A DNA stretch of 64,000 nucleotides from Fimbriimonadaceae bacterium. Its GTDB lineage: Bacteria; Armatimonadota; Fimbriimonadia; Fimbriimonadales; Fimbriimonadaceae. The translations under genes and the position numbers were made by a program. Shown piece by piece: positions 43,031 through 51,835 of the stretch. Every line of letters begins with the position of its first letter. Position 1 is the first letter of the stretch. The stretch covers positions 62,001 through 126,000 of the forward strand of contig JADLBH010000018.1 of NCBI GenBank assembly GCA_020847855.1, given 5' to 3'. Under the pieces are notes generated by a model. That model was given only the letters and a program-made list of their open reading frames with translations. It had not been told where the DNA came from and did no database searches.

Positions 43031-43975
43031 ATGGCACATCCGACGGGCACGACCGAGGTTCAGAGCGGAAGACTCTCCCCGAGGGGTGGAGTTCGGGCGT
43101 GGGGGGAAGGGTTGTCCACGTTGGCGTGTGTACTCGCCGCGCTCCTGACTCTGGTCGTGACGGTGAGCATCGTCTTCCTTCTTGGTCGGGAGACCGTTGC
43201 CTTCTTCGAGCGGCCTGAAGTCACGCTGATCTCGTTCTTCACGGGTACTCGGTGGGCGCCGACCTTCGCCGATGCCGCATTCGGGGTGTTGCCCTTGGTC
43301 TGCGGCACTTTGATGATCACGGTCGGTTCGGCGCTTCTTGCGGTACCGCTGGGCCTGGGCGTCGCGATCTATCTCACGGAGTACGCCACTCCCCGTGTGC
43401 GCGGAGTGCTCAAGCCCATCCTCGAAGTCCTAGCCGGGATTCCGACGGTCGTGTACGGCTTCTTCGGCCTCTTCTATGTAACGCCCTTGCTCCGGACCTT
43501 CATCCCTGGTGTTGAGGTCTTCAACGCTCTCTCAGGGTGCATCGTGGTAGGGGTGATGATCCTGCCCATGGTGTGCTCGCTTTGTGACGACGCGCTGAGC
43601 ATGGTTCCACGAGGGTTGCGCGAGGGTGCGCTCGCTCTTGGCTCCACGAGGAGCGAGACGGTGGCCAAGGTGATGCTTCCGGCCGCCCTGAGCGGGATCG
43701 GCGCCTCGGTCGTACTTGCCCTCTCCAGGGCGATTGGCGAGACCATGGCGGTGACGGTGGCGGCGGGCCAGCAACCGAGGCTGACCTGGGATCCTCGGGT
43801 CGGGATCGAGACCATGACCGCGTACATCGTTCAGATCTCGAAAGGCGACGCGCCCGCGGGAAGCACGGCATACCTCACCTTGTTCGCCGTGGGGGCCCTC
43901 CTTTTCATGATGACCCTGGGGCTCAACATTGCGGCCGCCCGCTTCGTCAAGCGTTACCGACTGAGGTACTCCTAG
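43031..43975 (+). CDS. pstC: Phosphate ABC transporter permease subunit PstC
   Basis: The 314-residue protein has six membrane helices and the permease EAA loop (GLREGALALGSTRSETVAKVMLPAAL). Family cues are PEVTLISFFTGTRWAP near the N-terminus and AIGETMAVTVAAGQQP. It starts nine bases after pstS and forms the heteromeric channel with PstA. The stop TAG overlaps the pstA GTG. Confidence 0.95.
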   Translation: MAHPTGTTEVQSGRLSPRGGVRAWGEGLSTLACVLAALLTLVVTVSIVFLLGRETVAFFERPEVTLISFFTGTRWAPTFADAAFGVLPLVCGTLMITVGSALLAVPLGLGVAIYLTEYATPRVRGVLKPILEVLAGIPTVVYGFFGLFYVTPLLRTFIPGVEVFNALSGCIVVGVMILPMVCSLCDDALSMVPRGLREGALALGSTRSETVAKVMLPAALSGIGASVVLALSRAIGETMAVTVAAGQQPRLTWDPRVGIETMTAYIVQISKGDAPAGSTAYLTLFAVGALLFMMTLGLNIAAARFVKRYRLRYS

Positions 43976-44841
43976 TGCGGCTCGACAGCGTTTCTGGAGC
44001 GCGTCGCTTCAAGGGTGCCTTGTTCCACGTCTTGTGCCTGGCCAGCGTGATCGTTGCCTGCCTTTTCCTCTTTGCCCTCTTGGGAATCCTCGTGAAAGAC
44101 GGGGTTCAAGGGCTCGATGTAAAGTTCTTCACCCGTTCTGGATCGAGCTTCGCCAGCCGAGCCGGGGTGAAGTCGGCGCTTGTAGGGAGCCTTTGGGTCG
44201 TGTGCATCACGATCCTGGCTTCTGTCCCAGTCGGGGTTGCCACCGCGATCTTCCTCGAAGAGCTTGCGCCCAAGAAGAACCGTTGGATCTCGCTGATCCA
44301 AACCAACATCAACAATTTGGCCGGGGTGCCTTCCATCGTGTACGGGCTCCTGGGTCTGGCCGTGTTCGTCCGAATGTTCGACCTGGGTCGCTCGATCCTG
44401 GCCGGCGGCTTGACGATGGCGCTCTTGGTGCTACCGCTGATCATCGTCGTCACGCAGGAGGCGATCAAGGCGGTTCCTCCGAGCCTGCGGGAGGGGGCTC
44501 TGGCCCTGGGCGCGACGCGCTGGCAGACGATCCGATCTCAAGTGTTGCCCTCGGCCCGCGGCAATATCGTGACGGGTGTGATCCTAGCGGTCTCGCGAGC
44601 CATCGGGGAGACCGCGCCGCTGATCGTCGTCGGTGCCGTGAGCTATATCGGTCGGGTCCCCTCGGGCGTGATGAGCAAGTTCACTGTGCTCCCGATCCAG
44701 ATTTTCGATTGGACGTTGCACCCCAAGGAGGACTTCAAGCGGCTCGCCGCCTCGGCCATTCTCGTGCTCTTGGCCCTCCTGTTGAGCCTGAACGGCATCG
44801 CGCTCTTGATCCGGTCGCGCTCGATTCGGCGGACTGCTTAA
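43975..44841 (+). CDS. pstA: Phosphate ABC transporter permease subunit PstA
   Basis: The 288-residue protein has six helices, an EAA loop (SLREGALALGATRWQTIRSQVLPSA) and AIGETAPLIVVGAVSYIG near the end. These match PstA. GTG 43975 shares its first base with the pstC stop. No pstB ATPase or phoU follows: the next gene is convergent rimO, with a shared TTAA stop. The ATPase must be elsewhere in the genome. Confidence 0.94.
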   Translation: MRLDSVSGARRFKGALFHVLCLASVIVACLFLFALLGILVKDGVQGLDVKFFTRSGSSFASRAGVKSALVGSLWVVCITILASVPVGVATAIFLEELAPKKNRWISLIQTNINNLAGVPSIVYGLLGLAVFVRMFDLGRSILAGGLTMALLVLPLIIVVTQEAIKAVPPSLREGALALGATRWQTIRSQVLPSARGNIVTGVILAVSRAIGETAPLIVVGAVSYIGRVPSGVMSKFTVLPIQIFDWTLHPKEDFKRLAASAILVLLALLLSLNGIALLIRSRSIRRTA

Positions 44842-46142
44842 GCCCGCGTGCCGACCAGGTCGTGTACGCTCGCGTCGGTGACCTTGGCACGGACGAGGGT
44901 CCCAGGCTGGGCTGAGAAGTCCAAGTCAATCTTGCCGTCAATCTCTGGCGCGTCGCGATAGGTTCGGCCGGAGGTCTCGGACTCGAGGAGGACGTCCACT
45001 TCGCGACCGATCCAAATTTGGCCGTTCTCCAGGCCGACAGCCTGCTGGAGGCGCATCAGGCGCTCATAGCGGTTGCGTTTCACGAGGAACGGCACCTGGC
45101 CCGGTAGCTCGGCTGCGGGGGTTCCTCGCTCCCGGCTATACGCGAAGGCTCCCACTCGATCGAGCCTCGCCTCGCGCACCCAGTCGAGCAGGGTCTCGAA
45201 GTGCTCCTCGGTCTCACCGGGGAAGCCGACGATGAAGGTCGTGCGGATCGCGGCCCCCGGCATAGCCTTGCGAACCTTCTCGAAGAGGCGGAGATACCTC
45301 TCCCCGTCCCAAGGCCGCTTCATGGCTCGCAGAATGTCTCCGTGGACGTGCTGCAGCGGGATGTCAATGTACGGAAGGACGCTGGGCAGGCCCGCCATCG
45401 ACTCGATGACCTCGTCCGTCAGGCGGTTGGGATAGAAGTAGAGGAGCCTCACCCACTCGATCCCCTCGATCGCGTCGAGCTCGCGAAGCAGACGTGGAAG
45501 CGTGAACTCACGGTAGAGGTCGTACCCATACTGGGTCACGTCCTGGGCGATGAGGTTGACCTCCTTCACGCCCTCGGCGGCGAGGGCACTCGCCTCTTGG
45601 ACCACGCGCTCTAACGGCTTGCTCTGGTGCCCGCCCCTGAAGGACGGGATCGTGCAGAACGTACACTTGTGGTCGCAGCCTTCGCTCACTTTGAGATAGG
45701 CGCTCCAAGGTTGGCCCGTCCTTGCTCGTGTACCGATGCTCGCCCAAAGGTGCTCTGGTCGCTTCTCTTCCACCAAAGGCTGGGTCGAGGACCTCGCGCC
45801 TTCGACGATCGTCCCGAACCTCGCCATTTGGCCGACCCCGACGAGAACGTCTATCCCCGGCACCGCCTCCGCAAGCTTGTGTCCCATCCGCTGGGCGAGG
45901 CACCCTGCGACAACCACTTTGCCCTCGCCCTTTTCTTGGACGGCGGTGCGGATCGCCTGGAGCGACTCGTTGATCGCAGACTCGATGAACCCGCACGTGT
46001 TCACGATCGTGACGTCCGCCGCTTGCGTCGCGTTGATCGAGTGGCCCGCCTCGGCCAGGACGCCCGCGATCTCCTCGCTGTCCACCTCGTTCTTGGCGCA
46101 CCCCAGCGTCACGATCCTGATATTCGACGGGCGCGGCTCCAC
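44838..46142 (-). CDS. rimO: Ribosomal protein S12 methylthiotransferase
   Basis: RimO adds a methylthio group to Asp89 of ribosomal protein S12. The 434-residue protein has the N-terminal UPF0004 domain with cysteines in VTLGCAKNEVDSEEI, NTCGFIESA and VVAGCLAQR, and the radical-SAM CX3CX2C in GCDHKCTFCTIP. It ends with a TRAM domain (GREVDVLLE to RAKVTDASVHDLVG). The start is GTG 46142; TACTCT lies six bases upstream. The frame that runs to 46325 is a shadow of the divergent gene. Overlaps pstA at the stop. Confidence 0.95.
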   Translation of the reverse strand: MEPRPSNIRIVTLGCAKNEVDSEEIAGVLAEAGHSINATQAADVTIVNTCGFIESAINESLQAIRTAVQEKGEGKVVVAGCLAQRMGHKLAEAVPGIDVLVGVGQMARFGTIVEGARSSTQPLVEEKRPEHLWASIGTRARTGQPWSAYLKVSEGCDHKCTFCTIPSFRGGHQSKPLERVVQEASALAAEGVKEVNLIAQDVTQYGYDLYREFTLPRLLRELDAIEGIEWVRLLYFYPNRLTDEVIESMAGLPSVLPYIDIPLQHVHGDILRAMKRPWDGERYLRLFEKVRKAMPGAAIRTTFIVGFPGETEEHFETLLDWVREARLDRVGAFAYSRERGTPAAELPGQVPFLVKRNRYERLMRLQQAVGLENGQIWIGREVDVLLESETSGRTYRDAPEIDGKIDLDFSAQPGTLVRAKVTDASVHDLVGTRA

Positions 46143-46148
46143 AAGGAA

Positions 46149-46154
46149 AGAGTA
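46149..46154 (-). promoter_or_regulatory. -10 hexamer TACTCT, leaderless type, rimO
   Basis: It lies six bases before GTG 46142 and overlaps the first base of the start codon of the divergent M42 peptidase gene. Confidence 0.45.
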
Positions 46155-47224
46155 TGTCAGGTAAGAATGCACCAGCCATGGTGCGATTCGATGTCTCGAC
46201 CGAGTATCTGCTCCGATTTCTCGAGGATCTGGTGAACACTCCGAGCCCGACGGGCGACACGGCGTGGGCCGTGGGCCTGGTCGAGGCGGAGCTGGACGCA
46301 ATCGGAGTGCCGTGCAGTCGGACAAAGAAGGGCTCGTTGGTCGCAGAGGTCGCGGGGCTGCGCTCGACTTCGCCGCGGGTGGTGACCGGTCATCTTGACA
46401 CCCTCGGTGCCGTCGTCGCGGAGATCAAGCCGACGGGGAGGCTCCGGCTCTCTGGACTGAACGGGGTGATGTGGCCCAGCGTGGAAAGCGAAGGAGTGAC
46501 GATCCGGACCCGGACTGGCGGGCAGGTGCGGGGTTCGATCGTCTTGGAGAACGGTTCCGTTCATGTGAACAGCGAGGCGCGCAAGGCTGCGCGGGACGCG
46601 GACACTCTCGAGGTGCGCATTGACGAGCAGACCGTGAATGCCGAGGAGACGCGCCTCTTGGGGATCCAAGTCGGCGATTTCGTCTCTTTCGACCCTCGTT
46701 TCGAGTCCGGGGCTTCTGGCTTTGTCCGATCGCGGTTCCTGGACGACAAGGCGGGAGTCGCGTCCATGGTGGCGGCGCTCAAGGCGATGCGAGAGGCAGG
46801 GGTCACCCCAGCACAGTCCACGACCTTCCTTTTCAGCGTTCACGAAGAGGTGGGGCACGGGGGCGGGGACGGACTCTCTGACGAAATCGCGGAGATGGTC
46901 GTGGTGGACATGGCTTGTGTCGGCAAAGGCCAGAACGGCGACGAGACTCACTGCTCCATCTGCGTGAAGGACTCGAGCGGACCTTACAGCCAAGTGCTGA
47001 CAGGGTCGCTCATGGGGATCGCCGAAAAGGCCGGCATCGAACTCGTGCCCGATGTCTACCCCTACTACGGGAGCGATGGCTCGGCGTATTGGCGGATGGG
47101 GGGCCGGGCCGAGGTGGCACTCATCGGCCCTGGGGTGGACACCAGCCACGGCTATGAGCGAACGCACCGCGATGCCTTACGTGACACGGCTGCGCTGATC
47201 GCCGAGTACCTGACTGGGGACTAG
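46154..47224 (+). CDS. M42 family metallopeptidase (glutamyl/tetrahedral aminopeptidase type)
   Basis: The 356-residue cytoplasmic enzyme has the two-zinc aminopeptidase layout: VVTGHLDTLGAVV (first His-Asp), RFLDDKAGVASMVAAL (bridging Asp), FSVHEEVGHGGG (Glu pair), EMVVVDMA (Asp) and TSHGYERTHRDAL (last His). The inserted PDZ-like middle domain contains WPSVESEGVTIRTR. M42 enzymes form dodecamers that trim peptides. AAGGAAAG precedes ATG 46154. The gene's promoter would have to lie within rimO. Confidence 0.92.
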   Translation: MSGKNAPAMVRFDVSTEYLLRFLEDLVNTPSPTGDTAWAVGLVEAELDAIGVPCSRTKKGSLVAEVAGLRSTSPRVVTGHLDTLGAVVAEIKPTGRLRLSGLNGVMWPSVESEGVTIRTRTGGQVRGSIVLENGSVHVNSEARKAARDADTLEVRIDEQTVNAEETRLLGIQVGDFVSFDPRFESGASGFVRSRFLDDKAGVASMVAALKAMREAGVTPAQSTTFLFSVHEEVGHGGGDGLSDEIAEMVVVDMACVGKGQNGDETHCSICVKDSSGPYSQVLTGSLMGIAEKAGIELVPDVYPYYGSDGSAYWRMGGRAEVALIGPGVDTSHGYERTHRDALRDTAALIAEYLTGD

Positions 47225-47240
47225 GCGCGATCTGCCGGGC

Positions 47241-48194
47241 CTACTTCTTCCCCTGGGACGGTGTGACGGTGTACACCTCGAGGAAGCCGGAGGCATTACC
47301 GGTGAGGAAGTACTTCCCGCTACCTGTAAAGGTGATGGGCGACCCTACGTAGGACTGATTTTCCAGGGTCGCGAGCTTCATGCTCTTCTTGAGCATCCAA
47401 ACCGAGACGCGACCGTCGCTCCCGCTGCTCGCTCCAACCTGGCCGTTTGGTGAGATCGCGGCGTTCATCGCCCAGTCGCTGTGGCCCATGAAGGTGCCGG
47501 CCCGCGCCTTTCCAGGGATGTTCCAGAGGGTGAGGCGACCGTCGCGGCTCGCGGTCACGGTGTTACCAGACCAGTTCGCGGCCAGCCCGTTGATCCCGTT
47601 CGAGTTTGGCGCCACCATCTTGGCCAGAAGCTTGCCCGCGGTGGAGTAGACGCGCACCTCGCCGGTCAGGGTGCCCGTGAGGACGCTCCCCGAAGGCGTG
47701 AACCCGACGCCATAAAGATTGGCGGCGTTTCCCGGAACCGTGGCGACCGGGTGCGACCCTTTGATGCTCCAGATCTTCAGGAAATCGTCGTCGCCGACGG
47801 TCGCGAAGTTCACTCCGTTCGGACTGAAGGCGATCGCCTTGATGGACTTCGTGTGGCCCTTCTCCCGTGAGAACTCCTTGATCCGCTTGCCAGACTTGAC
47901 GTCCCACAAATAGATGCGCGCTGTGACGTCCGCCGTGAGGAGCTGGGTGCCCTTCTTGTTGAAAGCTAGAGCATAAGCGGGCTGAGGGTGCCCACCGAGC
48001 GTGGCGACGCTCATGAGCTTCGCCGCGTTGAACACCTTGACCGAGCTGTCCTCGAGACCGAAGGCGACCGTGTCCGTGGCTCCGGCGGCGATCGAGACGA
48101 TCCTGAACTGATCGAACGTCTTGATCCGGGCGATCTTGACTGGCGGTGTCTGGGCAGGGTTGGCGAGAAGGGCGAAGGCTACGGTTGCCAGCAT
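47241..48194 (-). CDS. Exported WD40 repeat protein
   Basis: The 317-residue protein has a signal peptide (MLATVAFALLANPAQT) and about seven WD40-type blades, for example KGTQLLTADVTARIYLWDVKSGK, NGVNFATVGDDDFLKIWSI, GNTVTASRDGRLTLWNI and NGQVGASSGSDGRVSVWML. It is a single beta-propeller of normal size, probably a periplasmic scaffold. No catalytic residues are visible. It is convergent with the M42 gene at 16 bases. Confidence 0.87.
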   Translation of the reverse strand: MLATVAFALLANPAQTPPVKIARIKTFDQFRIVSIAAGATDTVAFGLEDSSVKVFNAAKLMSVATLGGHPQPAYALAFNKKGTQLLTADVTARIYLWDVKSGKRIKEFSREKGHTKSIKAIAFSPNGVNFATVGDDDFLKIWSIKGSHPVATVPGNAANLYGVGFTPSGSVLTGTLTGEVRVYSTAGKLLAKMVAPNSNGINGLAANWSGNTVTASRDGRLTLWNIPGKARAGTFMGHSDWAMNAAISPNGQVGASSGSDGRVSVWMLKKSMKLATLENQSYVGSPITFTGSGKYFLTGNASGFLEVYTVTPSQGKK

Positions 48195-48256
48195 ATTGGA
48201 CAGGTCTCCGGTTGGTTAGACGAACCACGCACGAGGATGTGTCCTAAGATCAGGGC

Positions 48257-49132
48257 CTATGGGGTTCGGAAGTCCGAGTCCGCGTGCCGGCCGCCGCTCG
48301 CCCATTTGGCGGTCCAAAGCGCTTTGTCCAGGGTTCCGCCTGGGCCCATCTTGGAGGTCTTCACGGTCAGCGGGAGCTTCCGCTCGTCGTCCACGACGAC
48401 CTCGATCTCCGTTCCGGCGGGTGACTTTGCGACGATCCTCGTGATCTTTCGAGCCTTTCCGCGGACACCGAGCTCGGCCGACTCTGCCTTTGCCTGGAAT
48501 CCACCTTTGCCAGCTTCCAGTTCGGCGAGAAGCGTCCGCCAAAAGCCGTGGCCCGTCTCGAAGTTTCCCACGATCGCGCGAAGCGGGTCGCTCGCGAACT
48601 TCTCGAGGTCAAGGCTCTGCGTAGCCGGTTTCATGGGCCAAGGCTTGGGCTTGACCGAGCCGCCGTCGTAACGAATCCCGGACCTGTCCCCGTCGCGTAC
48701 GAGATAGTTGATGTTCGCCTCGGTGGTGGGCTCGATCCATTCGATGCGGTAGGTGTTGGCGTCGCGGATTTTCCAGTTCAGCTTTGCGTTCGCCGTGTTT
48801 CCTTTGTTGACATAGATGATCTCTGCCTCCGCGAAGGCCTCTTTGAGGCCCGCTAGGGAGGAGTCCATGGCCGCGCCAAGCTTGGCTAGGGGTTCGTCCC
48901 GCTCCTTCCAGCCTTCTCGCCCGGTCGGCTGGATCACGAGGGCACGGTTGTTCTCGACCGGCGGCATCTTCATGGGGCCGCTGTTCAGGTCTGTGGGGCC
49001 GTCCTTGGGTTCGGAGCTTCCTGGTGCGGTATTGGGAGCGGGTGTCAGTGCAGGCCCTCGGGCCGTGTCCTGTCGGCCAGGGAAGCACCCTGCCACCGAA
49101 AGCAGTGCCCCGGCAATCCACCAGACTTTCAT
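48257..49132 (-). CDS. Lipoprotein, LolA-like outer-membrane lipoprotein-sorting appearance
   Basis: The 291-residue protein has a lipobox (MKVWWIAGALLSVAGC, Cys16), a disordered Pro/Thr-rich linker (to about residue 55) and a C-terminal beta-rich domain (YVNKGNTANAKLNWKIRDANTYRIEWIE, RIVAKSPAGTEIEVVVDDERKLPLTVKTSK). Its strand pattern with repeated antiparallel pairs is like LolA/LppX domains, but similarity is weak. ATG 49132 overlaps the stop of the GH57 gene as ATGA, so the two are coupled. Confidence 0.6.
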   Translation of the reverse strand: MKVWWIAGALLSVAGCFPGRQDTARGPALTPAPNTAPGSSEPKDGPTDLNSGPMKMPPVENNRALVIQPTGREGWKERDEPLAKLGAAMDSSLAGLKEAFAEAEIIYVNKGNTANAKLNWKIRDANTYRIEWIEPTTEANINYLVRDGDRSGIRYDGGSVKPKPWPMKPATQSLDLEKFASDPLRAIVGNFETGHGFWRTLLAELEAGKGGFQAKAESAELGVRGKARKITRIVAKSPAGTEIEVVVDDERKLPLTVKTSKMGPGGTLDKALWTAKWASGGRHADSDFRTP

Positions 49133-50817
49133 AAGTAGACCTCGCGCTTCGACCAAAGGGTGGGGTCAATGTTGGCAAACGCTGCGTCCTTCTGCTCGCA
49201 CTCCGCCAGGAGTCGCTTGTCTTCGGCGGTGGGGGACTCACCTTGGGCGAGCCGCTCCGCGATCGTCGCCAACTGCTCGAACCTCTGGATGTGGTCTTGG
49301 AACCGGACCTCGGCATAGTCGCGGGCGCTCCATGTGCTGATGAGGAACTGCCAGTCGCTCGCTTCGGCAAGGAGGAGCTCCCTGGCGCACTGGGCGATGT
49401 ACGGCTTTGCAGCTTGCCCGCGGATGTTGGCCAAGGAGAGCATTTTGCGCTGGGCGGGATAGAGCTGTTCCCAAGTCCAGTGGTTGTCCGCGTTCAGCCA
49501 GACCGAGTGGTGCCCACCTTCGCCCCATGAACCTTCGGGAAGGTGGATCGCCCCGTCATCGGGAAAGCGGTCCACAACGTCGCCGCCGCTCACGCAAGCA
49601 AGGTCGTCGTACCGTGCCATTTCCATCGCCGTTTCGTAGAGGAACTCCGGGCCCTCGAACCACCAGTGTCCAAAGAGCTCGGTGTCGTACATGGCAACCA
49701 CCGTGCCGTCCTTTTCCGTCGCACCTCGATACTTTGCGAGCGACTCTCGGACAAGGGAGACAAAGTCGCGCGAGTGACCGTAGAGACGGTCGTAGGCCCT
49801 CCAGGGTTCGTAGGGTGGCTTGGCACCCAGGTTCGCCTTGTCCTGTCCGATCCTCCAATAGCGGAGGCGACCCGGATAGAGCTGTTTGTGGAACTCGAGA
49901 TAGTACTCGTCGCCGGGGTAACCGGCGTCGCCCGACCATACCTTGACCGTTGTGACAGGGTCGCGGACGAGGATGCGCTGGCCGGTGGCGGTGGAGTAGG
50001 TTGCGTATTCGCTCCGCGCCTCCTCTGGTGTGACGAAGAGCTGCTTGCTCCGGGCGATGAGCTCTGCAAGGTGAGGAAAGCTCTGCCAATAGGTGCCGAG
50101 CGGCTCGCCGCCCCGGATCATGTGCGAGTCCACGAAGAAGTACTCGATCCCGTTCTCCGCGAGCACCTCGTCCACTCCCGCCCTCGTTGCGGGAGGGGTA
50201 TCTGGGCCCGCGGGCGGCTTCCAGTCGTAGCGAGGTCGGTAGGCGCACTCTGGGAGCCAGATTCCTCTGGGCTTCGTGCCGAACCTCCGGGCGTGGCTCT
50301 CGACGCCGATTCGAACTTGCGCCCGCACGCTTTCGTCTGTGGCGAGCAGGGGCAGGTAGCCGTGGGTCGCTGCCGAGGTCACGAGTTCCACGCTGTCTGC
50401 CTCGGCCATCTCGCGGAACCCGCCACAGATCGAGCGGCCCCATCGCTTCTGGAACATGTCGAGGTTGCGTGCGAAGCTGCGCCGCCAGTTCTCCGCAAGG
50501 CCGCACATTTGGTCCTCGCCCGAGGCTTGGAAGCGGTCGAGATCCTCACAGGCCGCCTCGATCTTCTCCCGGCAGTAGTCTTCGAAGCCGGATTGGAACG
50601 AAGGGTCGTCCAGTTGTTCGGCCAAGATCGGCGTGATGTTGACCGTCCATCTTGGGCGGACCCCTTCAGCCAACAACCGGTCGAGGGTCCCGAGCAAGGG
50701 CAGATAGCACTCGGCCGCGCTCTCAAAGATCCAGTCGGTTCCGTGCGGGCTCTTGCCATGGCTCAGCACGTAGGGCATGTGCGAGTGCAAGCAGAGCAGG
50801 AAACGACCGACGGCCAC
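49129..50817 (-). CDS. GH57 1,4-alpha-glucan branching enzyme
   Basis: The enzyme creates alpha-1,6 branches in glycogen. The 562-residue protein starts GRFLLCLHSHMPYVL (GH57 HSHxP). It has WLPECAYRPRYDWKPP with the catalytic nucleophile Glu190 and MYDTELFGHWWFEG with the acid Asp378, followed by a C-terminal helical domain with SDWQFLISTWSARDYAE. Both catalytic residues are present. The second GTG, 50817, is chosen because TACAAT lies seven bases upstream. No other glycogen gene is near. Confidence 0.93.
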   Translation of the reverse strand: MAVGRFLLCLHSHMPYVLSHGKSPHGTDWIFESAAECYLPLLGTLDRLLAEGVRPRWTVNITPILAEQLDDPSFQSGFEDYCREKIEAACEDLDRFQASGEDQMCGLAENWRRSFARNLDMFQKRWGRSICGGFREMAEADSVELVTSAATHGYLPLLATDESVRAQVRIGVESHARRFGTKPRGIWLPECAYRPRYDWKPPAGPDTPPATRAGVDEVLAENGIEYFFVDSHMIRGGEPLGTYWQSFPHLAELIARSKQLFVTPEEARSEYATYSTATGQRILVRDPVTTVKVWSGDAGYPGDEYYLEFHKQLYPGRLRYWRIGQDKANLGAKPPYEPWRAYDRLYGHSRDFVSLVRESLAKYRGATEKDGTVVAMYDTELFGHWWFEGPEFLYETAMEMARYDDLACVSGGDVVDRFPDDGAIHLPEGSWGEGGHHSVWLNADNHWTWEQLYPAQRKMLSLANIRGQAAKPYIAQCARELLLAEASDWQFLISTWSARDYAEVRFQDHIQRFEQLATIAERLAQGESPTAEDKRLLAECEQKDAAFANIDPTLWSKREVYL

Positions 50818-50824
50818 CACTTGG

Positions 50825-50830
50825 ATTGTA
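50825..50830 (-). promoter_or_regulatory. -10 hexamer TACAAT, leaderless type, GH57 gene
   Basis: Seven bases separate it from GTG 50817. No SD is present. Confidence 0.5.
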
Positions 50831-50836
50831 TCGGGT

Positions 50837-51637
50837 TTACCGAGGTGGATAGAGGCCCGCGGTCAAGAAGTAGTTCAGCATGTAGATGATCACCATGCTG
50901 AGCACGACGGTCGTGGTTGTCGCATTGCCGACACCGACGGCACCTCCCTTGGTGCGCAGACCCTGCTGACAAGCGACGAGGGGAACGACCAAACCGAACA
51001 CGGTGGCCTTGATCAGGCCACCGATGACGTCCCACGGCTCGACGAACTGCCGGATCGAGTGCCAGAACTGACCATCGGGCACTCCGCCCACGCGCGAGGC
51101 GACGAGGTAACCGCCCAAGATCCCGCAATAGACCCCGACAAGCCCGAGCACGGGGAGCATGGAGACCCCAGCGAGCAGCCGAGGGATCACCAGGTACGAC
51201 GTCGGGTGGACGTTGAGGGAGCGCAAGGCGTCAATCTGTTCTGTCACTTGCATCGAGCCCACTTGGGCCGCCATGGCCGATCCTGCCCTCGCGGCCACCA
51301 TGATCCCGGCCAGCACCGGCGCGATCTCCCTTGTGACCGCCAACCCGACCGCAGCCCCGACCAGGTTCCCAGCCCCATACCTGACCAGGATCTCCGAACT
51401 GTACAAGCTGATCACGGCACCGCTTGCAAACGTTGTCAAGCCTACGATGGGCACCGAGGAGACCCCGACGAACGACATCTGCTGAAGGGATTCCCCGGTC
51501 TCCAGGCGGCCCCGTACCAGGCGCTGGGCAGAGTCCGCGAGCAACATCGTACACTCGCCCACGAACTCGAGGCCCTTCGCCAATGGCAAGAGCGCCCAGC
51601 CGGCAGTACTCGCGCTCGCCTTCGTTCCGTCCGCCAC
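50837..51637 (-). CDS. mlaE: MlaE-family ABC transporter permease
   Basis: This 266-residue inner-membrane permease has five or so helices and family-typical blocks: SFVGVSSVPIVGLTTFASGAVISLYSSEILVRYG, TREIAPVLAGIMVAARAGSAMAAQVGSMQVTEQIDALRSLNVHP and a late GVGNATTTTVVLSMVIIYMLNYFL. It matches phospholipid or sterol retrograde transporter permeases of double-membrane bacteria. The ATPase and MlaD-type proteins are not in the window. The start GTG 51637 has TACGCT eight bases upstream. Confidence 0.93.
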   Translation of the reverse strand: MADGTKASASTAGWALLPLAKGLEFVGECTMLLADSAQRLVRGRLETGESLQQMSFVGVSSVPIVGLTTFASGAVISLYSSEILVRYGAGNLVGAAVGLAVTREIAPVLAGIMVAARAGSAMAAQVGSMQVTEQIDALRSLNVHPTSYLVIPRLLAGVSMLPVLGLVGVYCGILGGYLVASRVGGVPDGQFWHSIRQFVEPWDVIGGLIKATVFGLVVPLVACQQGLRTKGGAVGVGNATTTTVVLSMVIIYMLNYFLTAGLYPPR

Positions 51638-51645
51638 GGGCAGAC

Positions 51646-51651
51646 AGCGTA
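51646..51651 (-). promoter_or_regulatory. -10 hexamer TACGCT, leaderless type, MlaE gene
   Basis: Eight bases separate it from GTG 51637. Confidence 0.4.
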
Positions 51652-51659
51652 CCGTAGTG

Positions 51660-51665
51660 CATACT
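51660..51665 (+). promoter_or_regulatory. -10 hexamer CATACT before a small membrane-protein ORF
   Basis: Seven bases separate it from ATG 51673. It is divergent from the MlaE promoter eight bases away. Confidence 0.4.
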
Positions 51666-51672
51666 CCAACGC

Positions 51673-51819
51673 ATGGAAGCCGGGCACCGCGACCGTTGGA
51701 TCGCACTGGGCTCGATCACCCTGATCGTGCTCTCAGCATGGCTCTACTGGGTGCTTCCTAGAAGCTGGGCAAAGTCCCCGGTCCAAGTGGACACGGACTT
51801 CGTGGCACCGGTGCCATAA
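51673..51819 (+). CDS. Small single-helix membrane protein, 48 aa
   Basis: A short open frame: a charged start (MEAGHRDRW), one hydrophobic helix (IALGSITLIVLSAWLYWVL) and a hydrophilic tail ending DTDFVAPVP. It lies between the MlaE promoter and ychF, 16 bases before the ychF start. Codon choice (ATC, CTG, CTC, GTG, CCG) matches the window, and a promoter-like CATACT precedes it. It may be a small regulatory or accessory subunit; the function is unknown. Confidence 0.5.
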   Translation: MEAGHRDRWIALGSITLIVLSAWLYWVLPRSWAKSPVQVDTDFVAPVP

Positions 51820-51835
51820 TTCCGAGCCGTCCCCC

